From positions 18,950,733 to 19,014,732 of the forward strand of contig NC_058052.1 in assembly GCF_020085105.1 (NCBI RefSeq): a stretch of 64,000 nt of DNA. Direction: 5' to 3'. Shown here piece after piece: positions 55,276 to 64,000 of this stretch; the stretch's first letter is position 1; every line of letters begins with the position of its first letter. Position numbers and translations under genes: made by a program. Below the pieces are notes generated by a model. It was given only the letters and a program-made list of their open reading frames with translations. It did no database searches and was not told where the DNA came from. This DNA is from Siniperca chuatsi. Lineage: Eukaryota > Chordata > Actinopteri > Centrarchiformes > Sinipercidae.

Positions 55276-58200
55276 ATGCGCTCACACACACACGCACACT
55301 ATAGCTACCTGTTTTTCTCCCACAGTTAGTGACTACACAATCTTTCTCTCTGTCTTTTTGTCTCTCTCCATCTTCCCCCCCTTCTCAGCCAGTGGGTGTG
55401 TCAACAGGGGATTGGTCCTTTCTGCTGGGTAATTGATGAATTATATGCAATATGTAAATGAGGTGCCATTAATCTCCTGACTGACAGCTTCGTTTATGGG
55501 GCCTTAATGACGGCTGGATTAGATTCTAATTAAAATCTGCTCAAAGACACCCCACGCTAGGAAGCTGCTGCTGCTGCTAGTCTATTTCTCCCTCTTTTTT
55601 TTAATCTTTCCCACCTTTTCTCACTCTCTCAGGCTCTCCCTCTATATGTTTCCTCTCATCTTTTCCTCCCACTTTACATCTACTCATCTTTCCCTATCTC
55701 CCTTTTCATCTTTACTGTTCTTTCTGTTTCTTTTGCTCTCTCTCACGCCTTCTTCGTCTCCTCCTTCCCCTCTCTTTTTCCCTCTTTCACTCGCTCTGTC
55801 TTTTAATATAACACACACACTCATTTCACAGACACGCAAGCACACTTGCCCACAGACTTATGTTATCCAATGTCAGGCTGGTATGAAAGGAGATGAGCTG
55901 CGCTGGTTGTCATTAAGCCTGATGTGGCCCGTGTCATTTCCCCTGTCAGGACATTCACACCGTTTAGTCAGAGCCAAAGTGATGTCTGACAGCTTTTCAC
56001 ATACTTCCTCCAGGATTGATTGAGCATGCCCGGCTCAATCAAACCATGTGAATCTGCTTGTAGTCGCAGCATTTATTGAGGAAAATTGTGACATGGCGGG
56101 AAAAAGGGAATGAATGACCAAATGAGGAAAGGATGGAAAGGGAAGGAGGCGAGCAAACACATTTAATAAGCAAACAAATGAATGAGTAAGCTGAACAGTA
56201 ATGAGGTGCTTTATTGATGCCATAGGGAAACTCCTTTTTTGCTTGCTCGTATCCACAGGGAGGTCAGATTTGCTGTACAGCAGCCTTCCTGGAACCGGTC
56301 AGGTTTCAGTGTTTTGCTTGTTGACACTTCAGCAGGATCAGAGGTTTACAGACTGAAGGACAGTTTCTCTAACCAGGCCACCCATCTCAGTCTCAGCATG
56401 AAAAACTGACTGACTGAGGGAGTAAAGTATTAAACTGCCTAATGACTAATGTTAGCTTGTGTTTTCTGCCTGCAGTTCGAGGCCTGGACGACCGCCCAAG
56501 AGGCTGCAGAGTGTGACAGAAGGCGGGACTCACCACATGCTGTCCCACAGTGGTCTGATGCACGCTGGGATCATGCCTCCTGCAGGTGACCACCCAGGCC
56601 TCACCACGCACATACAGTACATATGTACCCATGTGCACGCGTGTACTGTTGAAACAAAATCACACAGGCATGCAGACATGGTAGATTACCACTGTTGAGA
56701 GGAATCATTTCTGACACCATATAATTATGATGTCCACTGTGCATCTTAAATTGACTAGTCTGCCATCATATTCAAGTTCCAAAATTTGCACTTTCCAAAA
56801 AAATGTGGGAAAATAACAAAATAAGGGATTTTTAAGTATGTAAGGAGTAGTAAGGAGTTTTAATTCTGTTTTTATTTCATTTTCCTATTTACCTTGTTTG
56901 ATGGGCAAGGCTATAAGACTTCAATTTTTGCAGATTCTTGTTCCCTATTTTCTGCTTCCAGTATTTTTTATTTCTTTTATTTTTTTGTGATTTTGTGGTC
57001 AAAAAAATCACAAAAAATAGTCCTTATCAGGATCTCTTAGCCTACAGTCTGTTCAGTAACTTGAGCCCTCACTCTGCATATTAATAAAAAAAACATTCAG
57101 AGAGAAGATCTATGCACCATGAACATAGATGTTCAATGTTCTGAGTCACACAGAAGTTTATCTGCTGAACTGAAGTTACAACAGCCTGGTGAAAAAGAAG
57201 TTTTTTCCTTTACGTGTCTAAGGAGGCCAAAAAAAGAATCAGCACACTTTTACAGTAAAACCTCATCAATAATAATGATCAGTCAGTGACTGTCAGAGCC
57301 TGTGGTCCAACCAGATGGCATTTTAGGAACATTGGAAAGTAGAAATATTAATAAAAATGTTCCATGTTTGGGAAAAAAAGCAGTTAATAACACATATGTA
57401 GTTATGTACAGTATTTCAAAGCAAAGAATAAAATAGCAATTATGTTTTGTGAGCTAGTACAACAAAAATATATTTTACTCCTAAACCTTTTGACTCAAAT
57501 ATAAAAATGTTATTATGTATGATTTGTATCTGTGCTGAGACTGCATACAAAATGTGATAATGTTGTAAAAGACTTCAGTCATTTGGCTTTTTGTTAGTAA
57601 CTGTCAATAACTTGTCTTCAACAGTAATTTAGCATTTAAATACTAATTAATATTAATATTGCTGCACTAGAACTACTACCACTATCACTACTTATTGTAA
57701 TGCTAAAATTACAATAAGATAAGTGCTGTTATAAGAGTGCTATTTATTCAGTAAAGTACAATATGATTCATTGAATCATTGTTCAACTAAAAATTATGGA
57801 TACATCTTAAAAATAAAAAAGAATCAACAAAAATCACATTAAAGTTTAAACATGATCAAATCTGTTCAATTCACCTGCCAGTGTATTCTGTATCAAAGAT
57901 TAATTAAAAGGAGAAAGCCGCTCTGACTCTCTAAATCCCATTCATAGGGTCATAAGGTCAAGGATTGTAATTCTTCAGTACTGTACAGCAGTCACCGTAG
58001 AAATCCCTCTTTTGCCTCCATGAGCTGTTTAAAGAGTGAATTAGTGACATATTGTTGCTTTAGCCCTCAGAGGAGCTGTTTTGAAAAGTTCAAATTGTGT
58101 TCTCTTTTCAGCTGTCGGAACATGAAAGCAATGACCTGGCAACCAGCTGAGTTACTCCATCAGTTTAAAGATGGAGAACAGGTTGCTTATGCAGAATAGA

Positions 58201-58827
58201 TGCATGATCGGGTGGTTTTCTACTTTTCCTGCAGAACCCCATAATGACTAATTTTACCCATCATCAATACTATGAGGAGGCGGGGTTCTGGGAGGCGACC
58301 TGTGTGTTGATTAATAAAATTAGCATAGACATCGCTGACATGCGAGAAACAACCCATAACTTGCAAGTTGGTCTTTTTTCTTGAACTATAAGTACACAAA
58401 GTCCTCTGTTAAGCTGAGTAAGATTTATAATCTTTAGACCTCTGAAGCTCCTTTGAAATAATTTTTTATAATTTCCTTAAAAACCTCCTGTTTAAAAACA
58501 CCAGCAGGAATGAAAATATGTTTAATTTGTTTGTGGCTGTAAAATTTCCCATTCTTCTTGTGTAAACGACACTCTAATCCATTAACTGTCTCTTCAAGTA
58601 TGAAATGAAGTTTTAGGATAATTTTAATGCAAAAATGTTCATGTTTCTGAAGGAAAATATGTTATTTGTAATGTCATAATCTCCTAATATGTTAGTGTTA
58701 TAATATAAAATGTTGTTTTATATTTTGACTTTGTAAGAACAGTCTGTCTGCTAAAGGCCACAGAGCTGCTTGTCCTTGTCACAAACAGTTGTGTGTTTGA
58801 GTCCCTATTCTGGTGTGTTTGTGTGCC

Positions 58828-58861
<34 letters not shown>

Positions 58862-61800
58862 TAGCACAGAGAAAGGGAGAAAAGTAATTGTTGGCACCTC
58901 GCCGCTCTCAAAGTTGCCCTTGGCTTTGTGCTCTTCACTGCAACCTGATCTTTTCATTCCCCGCCTCAAAAGAAGCCATTTTCTGTTAGCTCCGCTTCCT
59001 CTCACTGTTCAAAGGTGCTTGAGTGTGTGTGTATATGTGTGTGTTGTGTACGCGTGAGTGTTCAAGAGCATCTTTCTCAGTGGGAAAAGAGTCTTTTTTC
59101 CACCAAAGGAGAGGGCACGGCAGCAATGTCAGCGCTACTGATTAGAACTGGCCACATGAGAGGGGAGAAAGAGACAGAGAGGGAGGACATTTGAGCGTAA
59201 AAGGCAGGGAGAATCTTTGATGTGATCCTCCTTAGTCTCTTTTTCTCGCCCTCGTGCACTCACACATACGCACACGCAACACGGTGGCTTATGTCCCGCT
59301 GTGATGCTGACATTTGAAAAGGTAAAGTAAGAAGAGGGGATGGGAGGAGAGCAGGAAAGAGGGCAGAAAAGAGAAGAGAAGATGAGAAGAAAAGGAACAA
59401 TTTGTTGTGGTTGTCTACGTCTTGGACAGCAAGACTGTTCACCTCAGACATCGTTGTGTAAGAAAAAAAAAACACTCAGCAGTTCAGTTTGTTGCAGAAT
59501 GTTTAGATGTATCTAAGATCAGGAAATTAAGACTTATGGTTTGTTTGCATTTCCTCAGTGGTGTTTGCACAGTTGTGTGGTTTGTCCAACTAATAATTCG
59601 CTGTGTTTGTCTGTATTAGTGCAAGAGATATTTAATTTTCTGTGGCATAAGATAGAGTTTTAAAGGTTGCTCTGTGGGTCAAACTACCTTCTAAGGTTCA
59701 AGACAAATTAAAATGTGCCTCAGCCCTCCTGCCACATTTTGTCACTCTCCATTTCGTATCATCCAAAAGTGCACAACCCCTATTAAAAAGTATTTTCACT
59801 TTTTTTTTAATGCTTCTAATTTATACTGATAAAGAAGTACTTTCTGGCTAAAAGGTGGAGCTGCTGCCGCCGCTGAGTATCATCCTGTGTTCTGTGCTGT
59901 GGGATGCAATGTCCCTGTGTGGGAGAGATGAATGTCTTGACTTGTTCCTATCACTGCTGATTCCCTGGCAGACTAAATGGCCAGTGCAGCGGTGCAGTCA
60001 GAATGAATGGCTGGTCTCTGTCTTCCCATGACAACCTCCTGCCTACCCACTGCTCTAATCCTCCACCGGGGCCATTGATCTGGCCCTTATTGATTATTTC
60101 TCTTTCTTTCTTTCCTTCCTTTTCTTTTTCATCTCGATATTTGTCTCTCTTTCAGATCTGTCTGCCCTGGCCAAGAAGATCAAGCTGGAGGCGATGGCCA
60201 GTTACCACAGCAACCAACAACATGGCGGGCCAAACGGAGAGAACGGTGACCACAACCCCGGACTGGGTGAGTCTCATCCGTTTATTCATCCACACACACA
60301 CATGCGCGTGTGTGTGAAACGTTTAATTACGGTCGTATAACACGTTGCATGGTTGTTGTCTGTACACATCTGTGATGCCAAGTCAATATGACTTGAGCAG
60401 CTGTGTTTATGTGCGGCTGCTGAAACAAGCTGATTAAAACCAGGATGTGACATCACCTCTGCTGCCTGTACATTTCCTCTGAGAGACGGTGAATGAAAAA
60501 CAAACTACAGCAGCAATGAGTCAGTTCTTCAGATGAAATTAGAAATAGACATCTGGCTCAGGTAATCAAAAAAAAACATCAAAACATAAGGAGCAGATTA
60601 ATTGTGTATATATTTATTATCACCAATTTTGTAGTTTCTTCACATTTTTGTCAGGTCATGATAAATGCCCATAAGGGTGAATATTTACTTCAGCTTGGAT
60701 TTGTTTGCATACTTGTGTGATTCAATGAGATTCAGGAAACGTATCCTGAAAAACACAGTTGGTCATCCGCTCTGTGCCCTCAAAATGTTGCCGGCAAATC
60801 ATTAGTACATATTAGTCATCACATCAAGAGAGCGTCGACCCAAACCAGCTTTGTTACTCATGCTCAACATGCCATTGGTCTGTCATACTGAGTAACATTA
60901 GCTCAGGATTTACTGGAAGAAAGGCTTTGCTTTTCAGAGTAAGCAGTGTGTTCTCATTTAAAGTTAAGTCACTTTGTCCCTGGAAAGCACATAATCACCT
61001 AATTTTGGAATTGAATCCCTTTGGCTACTCATTACTTGTGCAGGTATAATTGTTAGTCATATGTTATTAAAAACTGTTCCCTTTACTGCAACCAATCTCT
61101 GGCTTTGCAGTGAAGGAAAGCAGCCAGCAAAAGTGGAGCACCAGCGGACGAGAGCAAGCGCACCGGGATGATAGAGAGATGAATAAGATGAGCGGCTGAA
61201 GCCAAATCAATAGTCTTCTCTCTAATTCACTATCCTGAATGCAAACGACAAATGCTGGACAATCGATGGCGGAACGGACACACGCACGGACATGCACGCA
61301 CACTTTCACGCAAACACGAATACACACACACACACAAACAAATCGGACGCACAGCCCCCACTGTTATCGACAGGTTAAAGCGACATCAGTGTGTTTAGAC
61401 AGATGACAGGGCTTATGGAGGCCTGTGTGGAATACGCTATCAACCTGGGACACATACGCACACACTTATGTGACGCATACTGCAAGGCTTTAGGACAGAA
61501 ATGAAAAAGAATTTGGAGACAAAAGTAAAACCACCATATGTTTAAGCCCACTTGTTTTTGGCTTTGACTGTTTTTGTGTGTGTGTAGTAAAAAAAAAAGT
61601 ATTTACTCGTGTCTGTAAACACTCCCAGTCGTAAGCATTGTTTACCATTGTATACACTCAGTTACGACTGCCGGCATCTGTGCGCAGTTAGGTGGCATGG
61701 TTACCACCAGCCATTATAAACCTGTAAAGCTTAATCACTGTTAATGATAGAGTCAAGTGGAAACACACACAAACAGCGCAGGCATACATACACACATAAG

Positions 61801-63752
61801 CACGATGTGTTTTTTCCATACCACCACCCACGGCCTTATGGGAAGGATGGGCCCCTACCAGAGCTTTAACCACTACAAAGGCAATCTCAGATTACACACA
61901 TGCACACACTCACAAATGCTGAGTGTGACACCTCATGGGCTGGGTAAGAGCGGGGAGCAGCCATTTCTGCATTTAACAAGATCTTCTGGGAAATTTACAG
62001 TAACTGTTTGTTTACAGTAATGGTTTGTTTGGATAAACATAAGAGAGGCACTTTGACTTTTGATGTTTTTTAATGAAACATAAGAGAGAGTGATGGGAGG
62101 GCAGAGAAAGTGAAGAGAGCGGGGGAAAAAAACAGAGTTAAGAAGAGGGAGAGAATGAGAGTGAAAATGAAATTATACAGGAGGCAGGGGGTGACAAAAG
62201 TGGAGCACTGGTTTCTAACCAAGGCTTAATATTTGGAGTTGGCTGCTAGTTGATTGTCGGAGCATCTGGTTATTTAGCTCCATTCAGACAGATCTTTTGT
62301 TTGGATTGGTTTCTGCTCTGGGCAAGTGAGAGACTAATCTGCCAAATGCACAAAGCACTGCACATATGTCCAGCGAGCCCGACTCATAAAGTCAACGCCT
62401 CACTCTTTATTTCTTAGTTTGCCTTTTCTTTTTCTTTCTCTTTTTCTCTTTCTTTCCTTTCCCTCCATTATTTGTTCTATTTCATCTCTCCTCTTTGGAT
62501 AGCCTTTTTTGTTTCCATGCACTCGTTCTATTATTTGTGACAATTGTGTGGAATAGAGTCCAAGATTTTTTCCTTTGTGTTTATAATTACCCAGCGTGCA
62601 TTGCTGGCCCAGCACCAGGACTGCCATCAGCTTCTTTTGTTCCACTTCCTCCCTGTGTTTCTTTTGTTTTTGTTTTTCCTTTTATTAAATGATAAATATT
62701 TATGTCATTTTCTTCCCCCCAACAGGATTGTTTGTTTCATGAATAGAGGGACTGCAACAACCCACTAGGGTGCTGTTGAGAGGAAGGATTTTCTTTAAAG
62801 ATAGTGGATGCTTGTCTTAAAGAGAGGAGTGTGAACAACAGATTGGCCAAGATAATAAGAGTTTGGTTTGAACCACTGAAAACGTGTTGGGTTATCGTCA
62901 AGAAACGCCAGGGCATTGAAAGAAAAGTTATTCAGTTTGTCTTAATTTCAGAGAGGCTGAATTTGTGTTTTTGCAGGCAACACTCACAAAAAGCATTTAA
63001 AGCGTCACAACAACATCTTGAGGCCATCACTGTCTTTACGTCTTTGTGTTGTAATGAGCAGGATGAGTGTTTCTCTGTAATGTCTTCGTCCACTTTCCCT
63101 CCTTTTTCTTCTACTCTGCCCCTGTGCTCATCTTTTTCCACACTTGACATCTCTAAACCCTCGACACGCACAGACACACACACACATATTTTCGAGTCGT
63201 GGTTTAGAAGCGGCGCAGTCATCCAGGTAATATTGACATCACAGAGGAATGATATTGGTGTCCAGTTTCAATCCTGTCATCAGAGAACCAGAGACGCTGT
63301 GGGCTTTCAGTTCAGTACACACCACAGGACTGAGCAGAGGAAGGCCTTTAAGTTGTGATGGATAAATACAACTGACGCAAAAATTAAAGAAGAGAAAGAT
63401 GAGACCTGTTTCATGTCAGCTGCATGTATAGTGCAGCTTTGATAGCCTTTAAACAGAGCTGCTGGTCTGACCTTTGCCATATGAGAAGCAACATACTCTT
63501 ACTGTACTCTACTGTGCTCTCTCTCTCAATACTTCTCTATTCTGTTCTATTTTATTCTTTTCTCCCCAACCAGTTCTGGATCAGTTGCCCTTCATGATGA
63601 TGTCACATCCTCTGATCCCTGCCAGCCTGGCGCCGGCCTCCGTTTCCATGGCAATGGGCCAGATGAACCGACTGAGCACGCTGGCCAGCATGGCCAACGT
63701 GGCACATCTCCACGCTAAGCCCCCTGCCAGGGCTCCCACCTCCGTCATTAAG
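48726..63752 (+). CDS. DACH1: dachshund homologue 1, partial (first four coding exons)
   Basis: Dachshund is a nuclear corepressor of the retinal determination network that works with Six and Eya proteins. Exons are 48726-49309, 56476-56585, 60156-60266 and 63574-63752, with phases 2, 1, 1 and 0, giving 328 codons before the window edge. The N-terminus is Ala/Pro/Ser-rich and much shorter than human DACH1, lacking its long Gly and Ser runs. The Ski/Sno-type DACHbox-N spans about residues 98-194 (ICLPQAFDVFLKHLVGGLHT, VVCNVEQVRVLRGLGAIQPG, CKLIS, FETLYNDCTNA). Exon 2 gives SSRPGRPPKR, exon 3 AKKIKLEAM and ENGD, exon 4 LPFMMMSHPLIP and ends in TSVIK, where the family continues in a further exon. 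The Ser-rich 'GSWDKE' segment seen between exons 3 and 4 in human isoforms was not found. The coiled-coil DACHbox-C lies beyond the window. Linkage to MZT1/BORA/DIS3 supports DACH1 rather than DACH2. Confidence 0.95.
50085..50350. promoter_or_regulatory. candidate conserved non-coding blocks
   Basis: Two AT-rich blocks (about 50085-50150 and 50250-50350) contain ATTAATTAATTTTCATTTG and ATGATTAAATGAATTC, TGCGATTATGTAAATTAGC. They flank a CT-rich simple run. Enhancer-like texture only. Confidence 0.3.
51598..51653 (+). repeat. (CA)n microsatellite, interrupted
   Basis: A CA tract with two short interruptions. Confidence 0.9.
52216..52780. mobile_element. large foldback DNA element
   Basis: The ends ttaaaggtttcgttcatcta and (complement) ttaaaggtcagttaacctaa are inverted repeats that continue into 'aaattacaaaa'. 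Inner arms are also inverted: 52351-52380 is complementary to about 52631-52656, nearly without mismatch. A small hairpin gtgtcca...tggacac lies at 52441-52460. The element is therefore one long palindrome of about 565 bp with no coding capacity. It is related to the smaller element at 18730-18953. Confidence 0.75.
53101..55275. repeat. dense cluster of CA/GT microsatellites
   Basis: Long runs occur at about 53121-53164, 53726-53772, 53874-53892, 54171-54206, 54222-54250, 54371-54388, 54529-54569, 54696-54716, 55058-55105 and 55238-55272, on alternating strands. This accounts for all long ORFs here, which encode Thr-His or Cys-Val repeats. Confidence 0.9.
53320..53690. promoter_or_regulatory. 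candidate conserved non-coding element
   Basis: A non-repetitive island with several CpGs between two long CA/GT tracts. It contains CCTAATAACAATGGCGCATAAAG, a SOX-like AACAATGG next to an ATAAA core. Function inferred. Confidence 0.25.
55415..55560. promoter_or_regulatory. candidate conserved non-coding element
   Basis: A compact block with GTAATTGATGAATTA, TATGCAAT and ATGTAAAT octamer-like sites, CCATTAATC, TTTATGG, CCTTAATGA, GGATTAGA and TCTAATTAAA. The density of homeodomain and POU-type cores is the highest I noticed in the window. Confidence 0.4.
56586..60155 (+). other. DACH1 intron 2
   Basis: A 3.6-kb AT-rich intron. No coding exon was recognised. A (GT) tract lies at about 58827-58862. 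The block at 58235-58340 (AATGACTAATTTTACC, TTGATTAATAAAATTAGC) has enhancer-like texture. Confidence 0.6.
60267..63573 (+). other. DACH1 intron 3
   Basis: A 3.3-kb intron. It contains a candidate alternative terminal exon at 61111-61199, purine-rich sequence near 62080-62180 and a pyrimidine-rich run at 62400-62470. The 184-aa ORF at 62804-63358 is not recognisable as a gene. Confidence 0.6.
61111..61199 (+). other. possible alternative terminal exon of DACH1
   Basis: A good acceptor (ctctggctttgcag) ends at 61110. Spliced to the phase-1 donor of exon 3, it opens 28 codons beginning VKESSQQKWS and a TGA. The predicted tail shows no known domain and would remove the C-terminal half of the protein. 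It may simply be chance. Confidence 0.2.
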
Positions 63753-64000
63753 GTGAAGTCAGAGGCCCATCAGCCCGGTGGATTTGACCACCAGCCAGTA
63801 GTCTTCTGAGTCCACGTGACACTTGGGAACTCATGACATGAAATCTGAGTTTCAGTTACATAGAAGAAGTGTTCAAAATGGGATATTTGTAAAAACAAAA
63901 TACATCACTAAATTAAAGAACTCTCCAACTTGCTTTTAACATCCAAAGACATATTTCTTAGCTGAATTCATCTTTTGATCATTAACACGCAGAATTTATA

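Larger units (their letters stand above)
49310..56475 (+). other. DACH1 intron 1
   Basis: A 7.2-kb intron with no further coding exon recognised. It holds a large foldback element (52216-52780), many CA/GT tracts, pyrimidine-rich runs near 50170-50230 and 55570-55800, and several enhancer-like blocks. Confidence 0.7.

Noticed and set aside
62804-63358. 184-aa ORF on the plus strand in DACH1 intron 3
   Set aside because: No recognisable domain, composition like random intron sequence, and part of it translates a CA tract (Thr-His repeats). No supporting splice or start context.
63753-63809. Reading frame continuing past DACH1 exon 4 to a stop
   Set aside because: The bases after TSVIK form a donor (GTGAAG), and the family continues in another exon after this exact point, so the open frame is intronic.

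Overview
The window is genomic DNA from a ray-finned (most likely teleost) fish. The evidence is six vertebrate multi-exon genes with short introns, GT-AG exon boundaries that can be traced almost throughout, very many long (CA)n/(TG)n tracts, and several dispersed repeat types typical of fish. I cannot name the species.

The gene order is KLF5(-), PIBF1(-), DIS3(+), BORA(-), MZT1(+), DACH1(+). This is the same order and relative orientation as the human 13q21-q22 block DACH1-MZT1-BORA-DIS3-PIBF1-KLF5, read in reverse. Four genes are complete and were assembled by following reading phase across every intron: PIBF1 (18 coding exons, 766 aa), DIS3 (21 exons, 951 aa), BORA (11 coding exons, 545 or 547 aa) and MZT1 (3 exons, 73 aa). 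KLF5 lacks its last zinc-finger exon, which lies beyond base 1. DACH1 shows its first four coding exons and runs off the right edge.

Layout: 1-4.5 kb holds KLF5 and its promoter. 4.5-6.05 kb is a gap with a transposon fragment. 6.05-24.6 kb is PIBF1, whose introns carry a SINE, a LINE tail, two copies of one repeat family and a foldback element. 24.6-25.5 kb is a head-to-head PIBF1/DIS3 promoter. 25.5-33.5 kb is DIS3. 33.5-34.9 kb is a tail-to-tail DIS3/BORA gap. 34.9-38.4 kb is BORA. 38.4-39.2 kb is a head-to-head BORA/MZT1 promoter with a CCAAT-CCAAT-CHR arrangement expected of a G2/M gene. 39.2-40.9 kb is MZT1. 40.9-48.7 kb is a gap with enhancer-like AT-rich blocks and a MITE. 48.7 kb to the end is DACH1, with microsatellite-dense introns and further enhancer-like blocks.

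Three neighbours share a cell-biological theme: PIBF1/CEP90 (centriolar satellites), BORA (Aurora A-PLK1 activation) and MZT1 (gamma-tubulin complexes). KLF5 and DACH1 are developmental transcription factors flanking this housekeeping core. I found no sign of a new multi-gene system. The most distinctive observations are a PIBF1 splice donor formed by the first unit of a (GT)n microsatellite, the BORA CCAAT/CHR module, a long foldback transposon in DACH1 intron 1, and candidate non-coding regulatory blocks around DACH1.
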